DNA of 64,000 nt from an uncultured Halocynthiibacter sp. (GCA_947503035.1 CANNCD010000008.1:1-64000), one strand, 5' to 3'; numbered from the stretch's first letter, positions 1 to 9,666 are shown. Translations and numbers: made by a program. Notes: generated by a model from the sequence alone, not told the origin.

Positions 1-81
1 AAAGGAGCAAAAATCCTCTACGCACACCTCGGCGGACAACCAGCCATAAACGGATACAGCTACACATACAGAAACGGGTAA
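1..81 (+). CDS. possible 3' end of an unrecognised CDS, cut by the window edge
   Basis: Frame 1 is open from the first base to TAA at 79-81 and would encode 26 residues ending TYRNG. No family is recognisable. The codons ATA, AGA, GGA and ACA are common here and rare in the neighbouring genes, so if it is coding it is probably foreign. A short inverted repeat (8-base arms, about 79-86 and 102-109) starts at the stop codon but has no T-run. A chance open frame of this length is quite possible. Confidence 0.2.
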   Translation, partial: KGAKILYAHLGGQPAINGYSYTYRNG

Positions 82-487
82 GTATGCAAAGCAGTGGCCG
101 TCATACTTATCACGACGGTCGCCAACCAAGAGGGGGGCGCGTTTGCTGCGCTTACCAACCAGCTGTGCCCATGGGGTGTCAAAAGACCGCGCTCGACTCC
201 CTTATTTTTCCAAAGAGTAGGGGATGCAGAGCAAGCCAAAATCGAAACTGAACATTGAGTTTAATAGTCTCAATGAGGCGGATGCGTTTGGCGAAAGTTT
301 TGACACGCAAACCCCAGTGTTCTTAGGGCAAATCTCGTTTGACCTTCTCGAGAAACGCAGCATCTCGGAGTTCGATCACCTTCGCTTCTTGTTCTGACGC
401 ATCAGGCGATCTGGCTCCTTATTGCCCCAATACGCGCGGCTTCTTTCAAGCCGTGCCAACACGCAAAACCAATCCAAGGATCGATTC
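82..487. other. 406-base stretch without a convincing gene
   Basis: No recognised gene lies between the possible partial frame and the E1-type transketolase. The only ATG-started frame of note is a 57-codon ORF at 224-397 (+), preceded directly by a TAG and with no clear ribosome binding site. The last 20 bases contain the AAGGA element that sets the transketolase start. Composition is more AT-rich than downstream. This could be decayed mobile or accessory DNA, but no transposase motif is visible. Confidence 0.4.
224..397 (+). CDS. small unrecognised ORF (57 aa), doubtful
   Basis: The frame runs from ATG at 224 to TGA at 395-397. It encodes a charged peptide rich in Ser, Phe, Glu and Leu, with no signal peptide, membrane segment or known motif. 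No good Shine-Dalgarno sequence precedes it, and a stop codon lies two codons upstream. It could be a decayed fragment of a larger gene. It is listed only because the stretch around it holds nothing better. Confidence 0.12.
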   Translation: MQSKPKSKLNIEFNSLNEADAFGESFDTQTPVFLGQISFDLLEKRSISEFDHLRFLF

Positions 488-2884
488 ATGACCCAGCTCA
501 ACACACATCTCAAAACCATAGAGCAACGTCTTTTGTGGCTGTCCCATTGGATGATTCACAACGCCAATCACATCCCAGCGAAATCGGATGGGATCAAAGT
601 TGGCGGCCACCAAGCCTCATCTGCCTCAATGGTTTCGATCATGACTGCGCTTTATTTCGGTGCGTTGCGCCCCGAAGACAGGGTGGCTGTAAAACCCCAT
701 GCCTCGCCTATTTTCCACGCCATGCAATATCTGATGGGCAACATGACGCGTGAAAAGATGGAGAATTTTCGCGGGTTTGGTGGCGTGCAAAGTTACCCAT
801 CGCGCACCAAGGACATTGACGATGTGGACTTTTCCACGGGCTCGGTTGGCCTTGGTGTGGCGATCACATCTTTTGCTTCGATGATCCAAGACTATGTGCA
901 GGCCAAAACCTGGGGCAAAGATGTCCCTCTTGGTCGCATGATCGCGTTGATGGGCGATGCGGAACTGGATGAAGGCAATATCTATGAATGCCTGCAAGAG
1001 GGCTGGAAGAACGATCTGCGCAACACGTGGTGGGTCATCGATTATAACCGTCAGTCACTGGATGGGATTGTGCGCGAAGGCCTGTTTGAGCGCGCGGAAA
1101 AGGTGTTTGACGCCTTTGGCTGGGATGTGGTGCGGGTAAAATATGGCACATTGCAAAAGGCGGCTTTTGCAGAACCTAGCGGAGAGAAACTGCGCGCTTG
1201 GATTGATGCCTGTCCCAATCAGCTCTATTCCGCGCTGACCTATATGGGTGGCGCCGTGTGGCGCAAACACCTGATGGATGACTTGGGGGATCAGGGCGAT
1301 GTTACGGCATTGCTAGAAGCGCGCAGCGACGCTGAGCTGGCCGCCTTGATGGAGAACCTTGGTGGCAACTGCGTGCAAACCATGGCCGAGACCTTTGCCG
1401 CGATCGATCACGACCGCCCTGTGTGTTTTCTGGCCTATACAATCAAAGGCTGGGGCACGCCGATTGCAGGTCACAAAGACAACCACGGCGGGCTGATGAC
1501 CAAAGCGCAGATGGCGGATTGGCAGTCAGACATGGGCGTTCCAGAGGGCGCGGAATGGGAGACAATGGCGACGGTGCCAGATGTCGCCGCGTTCCAGAGT
1601 TTTCTTGATCAAGTTCCGTTTTTTGCCAAGGGCCCGCGCCGTTTTACGGACGAAACCCTTAGCGTTCCAACGATCGATATCTCAAGCGAGCGCGAAATGT
1701 CGACCCAGATGGGTTTTGGGAAAATCTTGGATGATCTGTCCAAAGGCGACAGTGCCTTGGCAGAGCGCATTGTGACAACCTCTCCGGATGTGACGGGCAC
1801 CACCAACCTTGGCCCATGGGTCAATCGGCGCAAGCTTTTCGCACGCAAGGCGCAAGCGGATACATTCAAAGACCACAAAATTCCGTCAACCGCCAAATGG
1901 GAGTTTGCCCCCGAAGGTCAGCATATTGAATTGGGCATCGCGGAAATGAACCTGATGTTGCTCTTGGGGGCTGCGGGCCTATCGCATTCCCTCTTCGGCA
2001 AGCGCCTGATCCCGATTGGAACGGTTTACGATCCCTTCGTGTCTCGTGGCCTCGATGCGTTGAACTATGCCTGCTACCAAGACGCGCGCTTTATGTTGAT
2101 TGGCACGCCGTCTGGCGTGACCCTCGCCCCCGAAGGCGGTGCGCATCAATCCATTGCCTCCCCCTTGATTGGCATGTCACAAGACGGGCTGGCCGCCTTT
2201 GAACCCGCCTTTGTCGATGAGCTGGCCGTGATTATGGAATGGGGTTTTGATTACCTACAGCGCGACGGCGATGGCGATCCGGATGAGCGCACATGGCTGC
2301 GCGATGAAACCGGCGGATCGGTCTATTTGCGCCTGACGACGAACCCGATTGAGCAACCAGGCAAGCGCGTTGATGATGAGTTCCGCCAAGGGGCCATCGA
2401 TGGCGCCTATTGGCTGCGTAAACTTGGCCCAAATTGTTCAATTGTGATCGCATACCAAGGTGCGGTTGCGCCCGAGGCGATTGCCGCTGCAGGTATCATT
2501 GCCGAACATCGACGCGATGTCGCGGTGCTCGCGGTCACGTCCGCCGACCGGTTGAACGCGGGCTGGACAGCGGCGCAACGCGAACGCGCAGGCGGCAACA
2601 CCAATGCGACAAGCCACGTTGAGACAATGATGAAGGACCTGCCCAGCCACTGCACAATCGTGACAGTCATCGACGGCCATCCGGCAACACTGTCATGGCT
2701 TGGGTCAGTGGCAGGCCACAAAACAATCCCACATGGCGTGGAACATTTTGGCCAAACAGGAACGATCAACGATCTATATCGCCATTTCCGCATTGACCGA
2801 CACGCCATTGCAGAATCTGTCAGCGCACTCACGGTCGGTGAGCGTTCACCAAGCGTGGCGTGGAAAGCGCTTGTGCCATCGTAA
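488..2884 (+). CDS. transketolase / homodimeric pyruvate dehydrogenase E1-like protein
   Basis: This is a 798-residue thiamine-diphosphate enzyme of the large single-chain class (transketolase / AceE type). The N-terminal half has VGGHQASS near residue 40 and the ThDP/Mg motif GDAELDEGN near residue 155, followed by the distal Asn in IDYNRQSLDG. The pyrimidine-binding half has HIELGIAEMN, which carries the conserved activating Glu, and APEGGAHQS. The start was chosen at ATG 488 because AAGGA lies about 8 bases upstream; the frame is open further up but without a binding site. No E2 or E3 gene is adjacent, so its role as the E1 of a pyruvate dehydrogenase complex is unproven. A stand-alone 2-oxo-acid or sugar-phosphate transketolase is equally possible. 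The family call is firm; the substrate is not. Confidence 0.85.
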   Translation: MTQLNTHLKTIEQRLLWLSHWMIHNANHIPAKSDGIKVGGHQASSASMVSIMTALYFGALRPEDRVAVKPHASPIFHAMQYLMGNMTREKMENFRGFGGVQSYPSRTKDIDDVDFSTGSVGLGVAITSFASMIQDYVQAKTWGKDVPLGRMIALMGDAELDEGNIYECLQEGWKNDLRNTWWVIDYNRQSLDGIVREGLFERAEKVFDAFGWDVVRVKYGTLQKAAFAEPSGEKLRAWIDACPNQLYSALTYMGGAVWRKHLMDDLGDQGDVTALLEARSDAELAALMENLGGNCVQTMAETFAAIDHDRPVCFLAYTIKGWGTPIAGHKDNHGGLMTKAQMADWQSDMGVPEGAEWETMATVPDVAAFQSFLDQVPFFAKGPRRFTDETLSVPTIDISSEREMSTQMGFGKILDDLSKGDSALAERIVTTSPDVTGTTNLGPWVNRRKLFARKAQADTFKDHKIPSTAKWEFAPEGQHIELGIAEMNLMLLLGAAGLSHSLFGKRLIPIGTVYDPFVSRGLDALNYACYQDARFMLIGTPSGVTLAPEGGAHQSIASPLIGMSQDGLAAFEPAFVDELAVIMEWGFDYLQRDGDGDPDERTWLRDETGGSVYLRLTTNPIEQPGKRVDDEFRQGAIDGAYWLRKLGPNCSIVIAYQGAVAPEAIAAAGIIAEHRRDVAVLAVTSADRLNAGWTAAQRERAGGNTNATSHVETMMKDLPSHCTIVTVIDGHPATLSWLGSVAGHKTIPHGVEHFGQTGTINDLYRHFRIDRHAIAESVSALTVGERSPSVAWKALVPS

Positions 2885-3082
2885 ACTGCTATGAGGTCCA
2901 TATTGGCGCACCTAACAGGAAGTCCGCTTTGTCTGCCTTGGGTGAGGGTGTCGCGTTCCGACGCGGAGGCGCGAAGTGTCCTCTGAAATCTGAGTATCGT
3001 TGGGGGGAGGGGGCTTTTATTTGCTTTTACTTGTTGGGTAGAGGGAATAGTCATCCATAACCCCACAATCACGGACAAATTC

Positions 3083-3619
3083 ATGGCACAGAAATCTACC
3101 ATCTACAAAGTTGAACTTACTGTGTCGGACATGGACCGTCATTATTACGAAACGCACAAGCTCACCGTGGCAAAGCACCCCTCCGAGACCGACGAACGCC
3201 TTATGGTGCGCCTGCTTGCCTTTGCGCTTAATGCGAATGAGCAGCTTGAGCTGACCAAGGGTCTGTCCACCGATGATGAGCCGGATATCTGGCAGAAAAG
3301 TCTGAGCGATGAGCTTGAGCTTTGGGTTGCACTTGGTCTTCCGAGTGAAAAGATCGTGCGTCAATCCTGTGGTAAGGCCGACGATGTGATTATCTATGCC
3401 TATGGCGGCAAAAACGCCGAGGTCTGGTGGGATAAAATCCAGAACAGTACGACGCGATTTGATAACCTTCGGGTGTTCAACTTTACCGACACCGATACGC
3501 GCGCGCTTGCGGCGCTGGCCAGCCGGTCGATGAAGTTGCAGGTCAACATTCAGGACGGCGATTTGATGGTCAGTGCCGACGAAGACGTTGTGTATCTGAC
3601 GCCGCAGGTCTGGAAATAG
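3083..3619 (+). CDS. yaeQ: YaeQ family protein
   Basis: This 178-residue protein matches the YaeQ family at full length: it opens AQKSTIYKVELTVSDMDR, has a central DEPDIWQKSLSDELELWV segment, and ends in VYLTPQVWK. YaeQ proteins adopt a PD-(D/E)XK nuclease-like fold; a biochemical function is not settled. It looks cytosolic, with no signal or membrane segment. The gene stands alone after a 198-base gap that shows no obvious regulatory element, and it converges on the hydrolase gene only 9 bases downstream. The family assignment is confident and the function unknown. Confidence 0.9.
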   Translation: MAQKSTIYKVELTVSDMDRHYYETHKLTVAKHPSETDERLMVRLLAFALNANEQLELTKGLSTDDEPDIWQKSLSDELELWVALGLPSEKIVRQSCGKADDVIIYAYGGKNAEVWWDKIQNSTTRFDNLRVFNFTDTDTRALAALASRSMKLQVNIQDGDLMVSADEDVVYLTPQVWK

Positions 3620-3628
3620 GTCCAGCGA

Positions 3629-4666
3629 TCAGTCGATCAAGCTGCCCAGATCAATAAACAGGGGAATGTCGGCTTCGGGGCTGATGTCGCCCTGTTCTAC
3701 CATCTTCGAGATGATCGAGATTGCAGTGGGCGAAGTCAGCGCGACGCTGTGGTTTAAGCCACCATTGGCAAGGTCGCTCGCGTCGATCAGGCTGATGGGA
3801 AAGCCAGAGATGGCCGAGCGGTCGGTGACGCTCCCTAGGCGATTTTTCTGACCGGTAAGCAACGCAGACACCCGAAGCGCCTTGTCCTGTTCCGAGGCAA
3901 AGATGATCGTTTGTTTGGGAAACGATGACAAATCGCCGGCCTGTGCACGGAACAATTCGCCGTCGATATCGGGCGAGATCATCGCCAAGGTGGCGATATT
4001 GTCATGCATATCAAACGTACCCTTGTGTGACATCTGTCGCAGGGTTTCCATGACAAGGAACCCTCCCAGTGAGTGGGTGACAATCACCAGCTCGCGATCA
4101 GTGTCTTGGCTTAGGGCGCGGATCACGTCCTCAAGCGCGTTGCGGGCATAGAGCGTGCTGTCGCGGTCGTAAATGTATCCCGCACCAACCCCCGCCGATT
4201 GCCAAGAAAACAAAACCGTGGGCCCTTGGATGTCAAAGTCATGTTTGATCTGGGTGGTGAAATACACGGACTCGGCATGGTTCATATTATAGCCGTGGAC
4301 GAATAGCGTTGTTTCGCGTCCAACCCCCGCCTTGGCGATATCGCGCGCGAAGGTGTTGATGTTTTCGACGGGCGAAATCCCAAGCGACACAAAATCCGTT
4401 GCGGCGTTCGGTGTGGTGGATGTCCATTCGATTTCACCTGTCTTGTGGCTTGGTCGAACCGATACAACGTGTTTCTCGTAACGTGGCGCATCAGGACGTG
4501 CAGGGGTGCGTTGGCCCATGGGTGCGGGGGCGTTTGAACGATAATTCACCACCCAAACATCATGTTCCGTCGCACGTTCGGAAGGGGCCGCATATTGAAA
4601 CGCGCCGCGCTCTGCGCATCCACTGACCAAAGCCATGGCAAAGAGAAGGGCGATGAAACGTGTCAT
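3629..4666 (-). CDS. DUF900-type alpha/beta hydrolase lipoprotein
   Basis: This 345-residue protein has a lipoprotein signal peptide: a hydrophobic stretch ending VSGC, with the lipidated Cys at residue 17. The rest is an alpha/beta hydrolase of the DUF900 (Esterase-like) family. It has a FVHGYN oxyanion-type segment and the nucleophile elbow THSLGG. It is likely anchored in a membrane and facing the periplasm, acting on an unknown ester, amide or lipid. It lies between yaeQ (convergent) and the divergent SulP gene, with a spacer of about 170 bases that presumably holds both promoters. It appears monocistronic. The hydrolase fold is clear; the substrate cannot be inferred from context. Confidence 0.85.
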   Translation of the reverse strand: MTRFIALLFAMALVSGCAERGAFQYAAPSERATEHDVWVVNYRSNAPAPMGQRTPARPDAPRYEKHVVSVRPSHKTGEIEWTSTTPNAATDFVSLGISPVENINTFARDIAKAGVGRETTLFVHGYNMNHAESVYFTTQIKHDFDIQGPTVLFSWQSAGVGAGYIYDRDSTLYARNALEDVIRALSQDTDRELVIVTHSLGGFLVMETLRQMSHKGTFDMHDNIATLAMISPDIDGELFRAQAGDLSSFPKQTIIFASEQDKALRVSALLTGQKNRLGSVTDRSAISGFPISLIDASDLANGGLNHSVALTSPTAISIISKMVEQGDISPEADIPLFIDLGSLID

Positions 4667-4836
4667 AAGGGGCGCGCCTATAGAAGTGACTTGTCCAAGG
4701 CTTAGTCAATCTGATCCCAACTGTATAGCGCCAGCGCGCCGGAACGTGCAAAACAACTGGTTTCTGCATGTCCAACCCGCTAAGAGGGGGCAACTTATGA
4801 TGCGGCGCGACGCGCCAAAACCCGTTGGAGACACGA

Positions 4837-6336
4837 ATGGAAGCTTTGATCCGAAATGCCCGCCAAGATTGGCTGGGCAATATCCGACCCGATTTGTTGT
4901 CGGGCCTCGTTGTGGCGCTTGCCCTTATCCCCGAGGCAATCGCGTTCTCGATCATCGCGGGTGTGGACCCCAAGGTTGGGCTTTATGCGTCGTTTTCCAT
5001 CGCTGTGATCACCGCGTTGGTTGGTGGTCGCCCAGGTATGATTTCCGCGGCCACTGCGGCGACGGCTGTGTTGATGGTGACATTGGTGCGCGACTTTGGT
5101 CTGGCGTATTTGTTCCCTGCGACGATCCTTGCGGGTCTTCTGCAGATCCTCGCCGGTATGGCAAAGCTGGGCAATATCATGCGGTTCGTGTCACGGTCTG
5201 TGATGACCGGCTTTGTGAACGCCCTTGCGATCTTGATCTTCCTTGCGCAGTTGCCCGAACTTAACTTGGGCACCGAAGGCGTGACCATGTTGACCTATGT
5301 GATGGTCGCGGCGGGTCTTGGGATCATCTATCTGTTCCCCTATGTGAACAAAACGATCCCGTCGCCCTTGGTGACAATCGTTGTGTTGACCGGCCTTGCG
5401 ATGGCCCTGAATTTGGACGTGCGGGTTGTGGGTGACATGGGCGAATTGCCTGATACGCTGCCTGTGTTCTTGTTCCCTGATGTGCCATGGACGTTTGAAA
5501 CGCTCAAGATCATCTTCCCTGTGTCTGCGGCGATTGCGGTTGTTGGTTTGCTCGAATCCCTTATGACAGCGAACCTGATCGACGATCTAACCGACACCAA
5601 ATCCGACAAGAACCAAGAATGTATCGGCCAAGGTATCGCCAATACGGCGACCGGTTTCATCGGTGGCATGGCCGGTTGTGCGATGATCGGTCAGTCGATG
5701 ATCAACGTGCGGTCTGGTGGCCGTGGCCGTCTGTCCTGTTTCGCCGCGGGTGTGTTCTTGTTGTTCCTGATCGTGGTTCTTGGCGACTGGGTGAAACAGA
5801 TCCCGATGCCGGCTCTTGTGGCGATCATGATCATGGTCTCCATCGGCACCTTTAGCTGGAAGTCCATCAAGGACCTGACGGAACATCCGCGCCCATCGTC
5901 CATCGTGATGATCGCAACCGTTGTGGTGACCGTTTACACGCACAACCTTGCCTATGGTGTTCTGACCGGTGTTCTTTTGTCTGGTCTGTTCTTTGCATGG
6001 AAAATCGCGGGCGTGTTCCGCGTGACATCCACATTGTCCGACGATGGCGACCACCGCACATATCTGATCGAAGGTCAGCTGTTCTATGCGTCGACACCTG
6101 AATTCGCGGATTCATTCGATTATGATGAGCGTCCTAAGAAGGTGACGATTGACGTGCATAACGCCCACATCTGGGACATCTCGTCCGTGTCGGTTCTTGA
6201 CCTTGCGGTTCTGAAATTCCGCCGTGACGGCGCCGAGGTCGAATTGGTTGGTATGAACGAAGCCAGCGCAACCTTGATGGGCCGTCTGTCCGAACGCGAT
6301 GACCCTGCGGCGCTTGAACGCCTCTTGGGCCACTAG
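4837..6336 (+). CDS. SulP-family inorganic anion transporter
   Basis: This is a 499-residue inner-membrane transporter. The N-terminal 400 residues are a series of hydrophobic segments with the SulP hallmark [20 protein letters not shown] near residue 25, and [13 protein letters not shown] further on. The C-terminal 100 residues form a STAS domain ([20 protein letters not shown] onward). SulP proteins move sulfate, bicarbonate or other anions, usually with Na+ or H+. A bicarbonate role (BicA-like) is possible in a marine bacterium and a carbonic anhydrase is encoded about 5 kb away, but substrate cannot be read from sequence. ATG 4837 was chosen over the in-frame TTG 12 bases upstream because GGAG sits 6 bases before it. 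Confidence 0.9.
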   Translation: MEALIRNARQDWLGNIRPDLLSGLVVALALIPEAIAFSIIAGVDPKVGLYASFSIAVITALVGGRPGMISAATAATAVLMVTLVRDFGLAYLFPATILAGLLQILAGMAKLGNIMRFVSRSVMTGFVNALAILIFLAQLPELNLGTEGVTMLTYVMVAAGLGIIYLFPYVNKTIPSPLVTIVVLTGLAMALNLDVRVVGDMGELPDTLPVFLFPDVPWTFETLKIIFPVSAAIAVVGLLESLMTANLIDDLTDTKSDKNQECIGQGIANTATGFIGGMAGCAMIGQSMINVRSGGRGRLSCFAAGVFLLFLIVVLGDWVKQIPMPALVAIMIMVSIGTFSWKSIKDLTEHPRPSSIVMIATVVVTVYTHNLAYGVLTGVLLSGLFFAWKIAGVFRVTSTLSDDGDHRTYLIEGQLFYASTPEFADSFDYDERPKKVTIDVHNAHIWDISSVSVLDLAVLKFRRDGAEVELVGMNEASATLMGRLSERDDPAALERLLGH

Positions 6337-6341
6337 AAACG

Positions 6342-6377
6342 CATCCCGCAGGCGTCCCTAGGGGGTGCCTGCGGATG
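6342..6377. terminator. inverted repeat between convergent genes, probable terminator
   Basis: CCGCAGGC at 6346-6353 pairs with GCCTGCGG at 6367-6374, and CAT/ATG extends the stem past one bulged C. It lies between the SulP stop and the Dabb gene, overlapping the Dabb stop codon. There is no T-run, so it may be rho-aided or only slow transcription. Confidence 0.4.
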
Positions 6378-6681
6378 ACGCTATGTCAAAGACGATGATG
6401 CCGTCTGCACCGCCGACGCACAGATCACAGAGCCGTGCCCCAAGCGCCTGATGCGTTGGATGCTCGGCATAGGCTGTAAGGGCCTGTTGATCCTCGAACC
6501 GAATGACAAACCCCGCATCATAGTCGGGCGACTTGCATTCAAGATCGATATTCGCACCATGTTCGAATGACACCACCCCAGACAAAGTGCGCGCAAAATC
6601 GGCCAGCGCACCAAGGACGTCTGCCTGTTCGGTCGGGGGGCTGTCGTCGCGGAAATTACAAAAGACACAGTGGATGATCAT
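6358..6681 (-). CDS. Dabb (stress-responsive A/B barrel) domain protein
   Basis: This 107-residue protein begins MIIHCVFCNFRDD and contains the small ferredoxin-like Dabb fold: an N-terminal beta strand, a helix of the ALADFARTL type, GVVSFEHGANIDLE, and DAGFVIRFEDQQALTAYAEHP. Members are dimeric alpha/beta barrels, some stress-induced, most with no known reaction. The start was placed at ATG 6681 because the Dabb fold begins there and a GAGGGA element precedes it; the frame runs on upstream without a credible start. The gene begins only 26 bases after the helicase terminator in the same direction, so it either has a very compact promoter or depends on terminator read-through. Confidence 0.8.
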   Translation of the reverse strand: MIIHCVFCNFRDDSPPTEQADVLGALADFARTLSGVVSFEHGANIDLECKSPDYDAGFVIRFEDQQALTAYAEHPTHQALGARLCDLCVGGADGIIVFDIASSAGTP

Positions 6682-6707
6682 CGGGGGTCCCTCGGGGTAT
6701 ATCAATG

Positions 6708-6741
6708 AAAAAGGCCCGCCAGAATATGGCGGGCCTTTTGT
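6708..6741 (-). terminator. rho-independent terminator of the DEAD-box helicase gene
   Basis: Arms AAAGGCCCGCC (6710-6720) and GGCGGGCCTTT (6728-6738) form an 11-bp GC-rich stem with a 7-base loop. On the minus strand it is followed by a T-run. It starts directly after the helicase stop codon. Confidence 0.85.
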
Positions 6742-6742
6742 A

Positions 6743-8074
6743 TTAGGATGCTTTGTTGCGTGGACGACGGCGTTTGTTGGCTGGTGCGCCACCGTTGCCT
6801 CCGCCGCCATTGCCGCCACCGCTGCGACGTTGACCGCCACCTTGTGGACGACCACGACCGCCGCCACCACCACCGCCGCGACGACGTGGGGCTTGGGCCT
6901 CTTCGACTGGCTCACGGCCACCGATCACTTCGATCTTGATCTTCATGACCTTTTCGATCGCGCGCAAAAGACCCAGCTCGGCACCGGATACGAACGCGAT
7001 TGCCTCGCCAGAGCGACCCGCGCGTGCGGTACGGCCAATGCGGTGCACATAGTTTTCCGCAACCTCAGGAAGGTCATAGTTATAGACGTGGCTCACACCT
7101 GGAATATCGATCCCACGGGCTGCAACATCGGTCGCAACCAGAATACGGGTCTCACCGGATTTGAACGCCTTAATCGCGCGGTCACGTTGACCTTGGGATT
7201 TGTTGCCGTGGATGGAATCCGCAGGATAGCCCAATGATTCAAGATGCTTTTTCAGACGCTCGGCGCTGTGCTTGGTGCGCATGAATACAAGAGATAGGCC
7301 GTCTTCGTCCTTGTCGAGGTATTCTTTCAACAGGTCCGTTTTCAGTTTCTGCGCACAATAGTGGATCGACTGTTTCACCTTGTCGGCGGCTTTGCCGGGT
7401 GGGTTTGCCTGAACGCGTTTTGGTTCGGACAGGTATGCCTTGGCCAGTTCTTCCATCTGCTTTGGCATGGTGGCCGAGAACAACATGGTTTGGCGCGGCT
7501 GACCCAACAACGGTGCGATTTTACGAAGCGCATGGATAAAGCCCATGTCCAACATTTGGTCGGCTTCGTCCAGCACAAGGAAGGTCGCCGTATCAAGGAA
7601 CACAGCGCGGCGATCAATAAGATCCATCAATCGACCAGGTGTCGCAACAAGGATATCGGTACCCTTGGCCAACAGTTGGATCTGGCGGTTGATCGATTGA
7701 CCACCAACAACAGTCGCGACCTTAATCGGGGTGTTGCGTGTATATGTCTTAAGGTTATCGGCGATTTGGTTCACCAATTCGCGGGTCGGCGCAAGGATCA
7801 AGGATTTGATCGACTTTGGCGCCGGACGGCCGGCGTTTTCCATCAACGTGTGGATCAATGGCAAACCAAAGGCGGCGGTTTTACCCGTACCCGTTTGCGC
7901 AAGGCCCATCACATCGTGGCCCTTGATCACCAATGGAATGGCGCGACCTTGGATCGGGGTGGGTTTGTCGTAACCCGCCGCCGTGATGGATTTCAAAAGT
8001 TGCTTGTTCAGGCCAAGCTCGGCGAATGTTACGTCACCAGACGTGTCAGTGGATTCAGTTGTTTGGTCAGTCAC
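6743..8074 (-). CDS. rhlE: DEAD-box ATP-dependent RNA helicase, RhlE-like
   Basis: This is an RNA helicase with all core motifs: AQTGTGKTAAF (Walker A), PTRELVNQ, VLDEADQMLD (DEAD box), FSATMP, and HRIGRTARAGRSG (motif VI). The C-terminal tail is a low-complexity Arg/Gly-rich region, as in RhlE/CsdA-type helicases that act on ribosome assembly or mRNA decay. The start is uncertain. GTG at 8074 has AAAGG about 8 bases upstream and opens with VTDQTTES; ATG at 8101 is also in frame but has a poorer binding site; an ATG at 8149 is less likely. The gene is monocistronic with a strong terminator immediately downstream. Family confidence is high; the RhlE subgroup name is by overall resemblance. Confidence 0.88.
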   Translation of the reverse strand: MTDQTTESTDTSGDVTFAELGLNKQLLKSITAAGYDKPTPIQGRAIPLVIKGHDVMGLAQTGTGKTAAFGLPLIHTLMENAGRPAPKSIKSLILAPTRELVNQIADNLKTYTRNTPIKVATVVGGQSINRQIQLLAKGTDILVATPGRLMDLIDRRAVFLDTATFLVLDEADQMLDMGFIHALRKIAPLLGQPRQTMLFSATMPKQMEELAKAYLSEPKRVQANPPGKAADKVKQSIHYCAQKLKTDLLKEYLDKDEDGLSLVFMRTKHSAERLKKHLESLGYPADSIHGNKSQGQRDRAIKAFKSGETRILVATDVAARGIDIPGVSHVYNYDLPEVAENYVHRIGRTARAGRSGEAIAFVSGAELGLLRAIEKVMKIKIEVIGGREPVEEAQAPRRRGGGGGGGRGRPQGGGQRRSGGGNGGGGNGGAPANKRRRPRNKAS

Positions 8075-8442
8075 AATGGACACCTTTATTACGGGACGCA
8101 TAACGCGCCCCAAGCGGGGTGGGCACATCTGTGCCGTCCTGCGGTTCAAACCAATCGGAGGGCACCGTACCGCATGTACGATGATCGACTGGCCATAAGA
8201 ACCCCGCGTGAAATGGGAACTTGGGAGGGTGTGTCAAAGAGATCTGACACAGAATCATAGGCAACGACGTCACATTTTCAGTGGGCTGCTCACGCGGCAG
8301 CGTTCGTTACTGTGGGCCATATCGGCCTGTTTTGATCAAAAGTCAATGAAATAACGCGCCCGTTATCAACGTGCCCCTTTCAACTGGGGGCAAGCGGTGC
8401 TACATGACGGCGTCTTTTGACATTAATCAAGGAGGCCCTCGG
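8075..8442. other. divergent intergenic region between helicase and asd
   Basis: No gene is supported in these 368 bases, which must hold the helicase promoter (minus) and the asd promoter (plus). A perfect 12-base palindrome TTTTGATCAAAA lies at 8330-8341, about 100 bases before asd. No hexamer pair is clear enough to name. The last bases carry the AAGGAGG that fixes the asd start. Confidence 0.5.
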
Positions 8443-9465
8443 ATGGGTTATAATATCGTCGTCGTTGGCGCTACAGGCAATGTAGGCCGCGAAATGCTAA
8501 ACATCTTGGATGAACGTCAGTTCCCAATTGAGAAGATTGCTGTGCTTGCGTCCCGTAAGTCACTTGGCACGGAAGTTAGCTTTGGCGATAAGACACTCAC
8601 GACGGAAGACCTTGATACGTTTGACTTTGCCGGTTGGGATATGGCGCTGTTTGCGGTTGGCTCTGACGCTACTGCGAAATACGCTCCAATCGCGGCTGCG
8701 GCCGGTTGTGTGGTTATCGATAACTCTTCGCTTTACCGTTACGACCCAGAAATCCCGTTGATCGTTCCAGAAGTGAACCCAGACGCGATTGAGATGTATT
8801 CAAACAAGAACATCATCGCGAACCCGAACTGTTCGACCGCGCAAATGGTTGTGGCGTTGAAGCCGCTGCATGACCGCGCGAAAATCAAGCGCGTTGTTGT
8901 GTCCACGTACCAATCTGTGTCCGGCTCTGGCAAGGACGCGATTGATGAACTGTGGGATCAGACCAAATCGATCTACAACCCAACAGACAGCAAGCCACCA
9001 AAAGTATACCCCAAGCAGATCGCGTTTAACGTGATCCCGCACATCGATGTATTCTTGGACAGCGGTGACACCAAAGAAGAATGGAAAATGATCGTCGAGA
9101 CGAAGAAGATCATCGACCCTTCCATCAAAGTGACCGCAACCTGTGTGCGCGTTCCTGTGTTCGTTGGCCACTCTGAATCCATCAACGTCGAAACCGAGGA
9201 TTTCCTCGACGAAGACGAAGCACGCGATATCCTGCGCGAAGCACCCGGTGTGATGGTGATCGATAAACGCGAAGACGGCGGTTACGTGACGCCGATCGAA
9301 TGTGTTGGCGATTTCGCGACATTCATCTCGCGCTTGCGTCAGGACGTTACTGTTGAAAACGGTCTGAACATGTGGTGCGTGTCCGACAACCTGCGCAAAG
9401 GTGCAGCGTTGAACGCCGTTCAAATCGCCGAACTTCTGGGCCGCCGCGTTCTTAAAAAAGGCTAA
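8443..9465 (+). CDS. asd: aspartate-semialdehyde dehydrogenase
   Basis: This 340-residue enzyme reduces beta-aspartyl phosphate to aspartate semialdehyde with NADPH, the branch point to lysine/DAP, threonine and methionine. It shows the NADP-binding GATGNVGREML at residue 9 onward, the active-site Cys in NPNCSTAQMV near residue 130, and the YQSVSGSGK region. The start at ATG 8443 is set by a near-perfect AAGGAGG seven bases upstream; an in-frame ATG 72 bases earlier lacks this. A good hairpin terminator follows, so the gene is a single transcription unit. dapA, the next step toward DAP, is in this window but 40 kb away. Confidence 0.96.
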   Translation: MGYNIVVVGATGNVGREMLNILDERQFPIEKIAVLASRKSLGTEVSFGDKTLTTEDLDTFDFAGWDMALFAVGSDATAKYAPIAAAAGCVVIDNSSLYRYDPEIPLIVPEVNPDAIEMYSNKNIIANPNCSTAQMVVALKPLHDRAKIKRVVVSTYQSVSGSGKDAIDELWDQTKSIYNPTDSKPPKVYPKQIAFNVIPHIDVFLDSGDTKEEWKMIVETKKIIDPSIKVTATCVRVPVFVGHSESINVETEDFLDEDEARDILREAPGVMVIDKREDGGYVTPIECVGDFATFISRLRQDVTVENGLNMWCVSDNLRKGAALNAVQIAELLGRRVLKKG

Positions 9466-9486
9466 TCACCTTTGACCCTGAATTTG

Positions 9487-9516
9487 AAAAGCCGCCCTGT
9501 GATGGGGCGGCTTTTT
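9487..9516 (+). terminator. rho-independent terminator of asd
   Basis: AAAAGCCGCCC (9487-9497) pairs with GGGCGGCTTTT (9505-9515) across a 7-base loop and is followed by T-rich sequence. It lies about 20 bases after the asd stop. Confidence 0.85.
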
Positions 9517-9666
9517 ACGTTTGGCGCTCTGAAAACCTGCCCTGCTGGACAATTCGGGCTAGGCGGGCCGATTGGTCCAGCGGGGCGTTAGGTTCATCAG
9601 ACGCGGAACGCATTGCGGATGCATTCCTGCATTTCGAACAGGTTTGAAATTGCAGGTTGCCGCGTC

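Noticed and set aside
6682-6921. Long N-terminal extension of the Dabb protein
   Set aside because: The upstream frame runs through the helicase terminator and the helicase's repetitive 3' end; the Dabb fold starts at ATG 6681.
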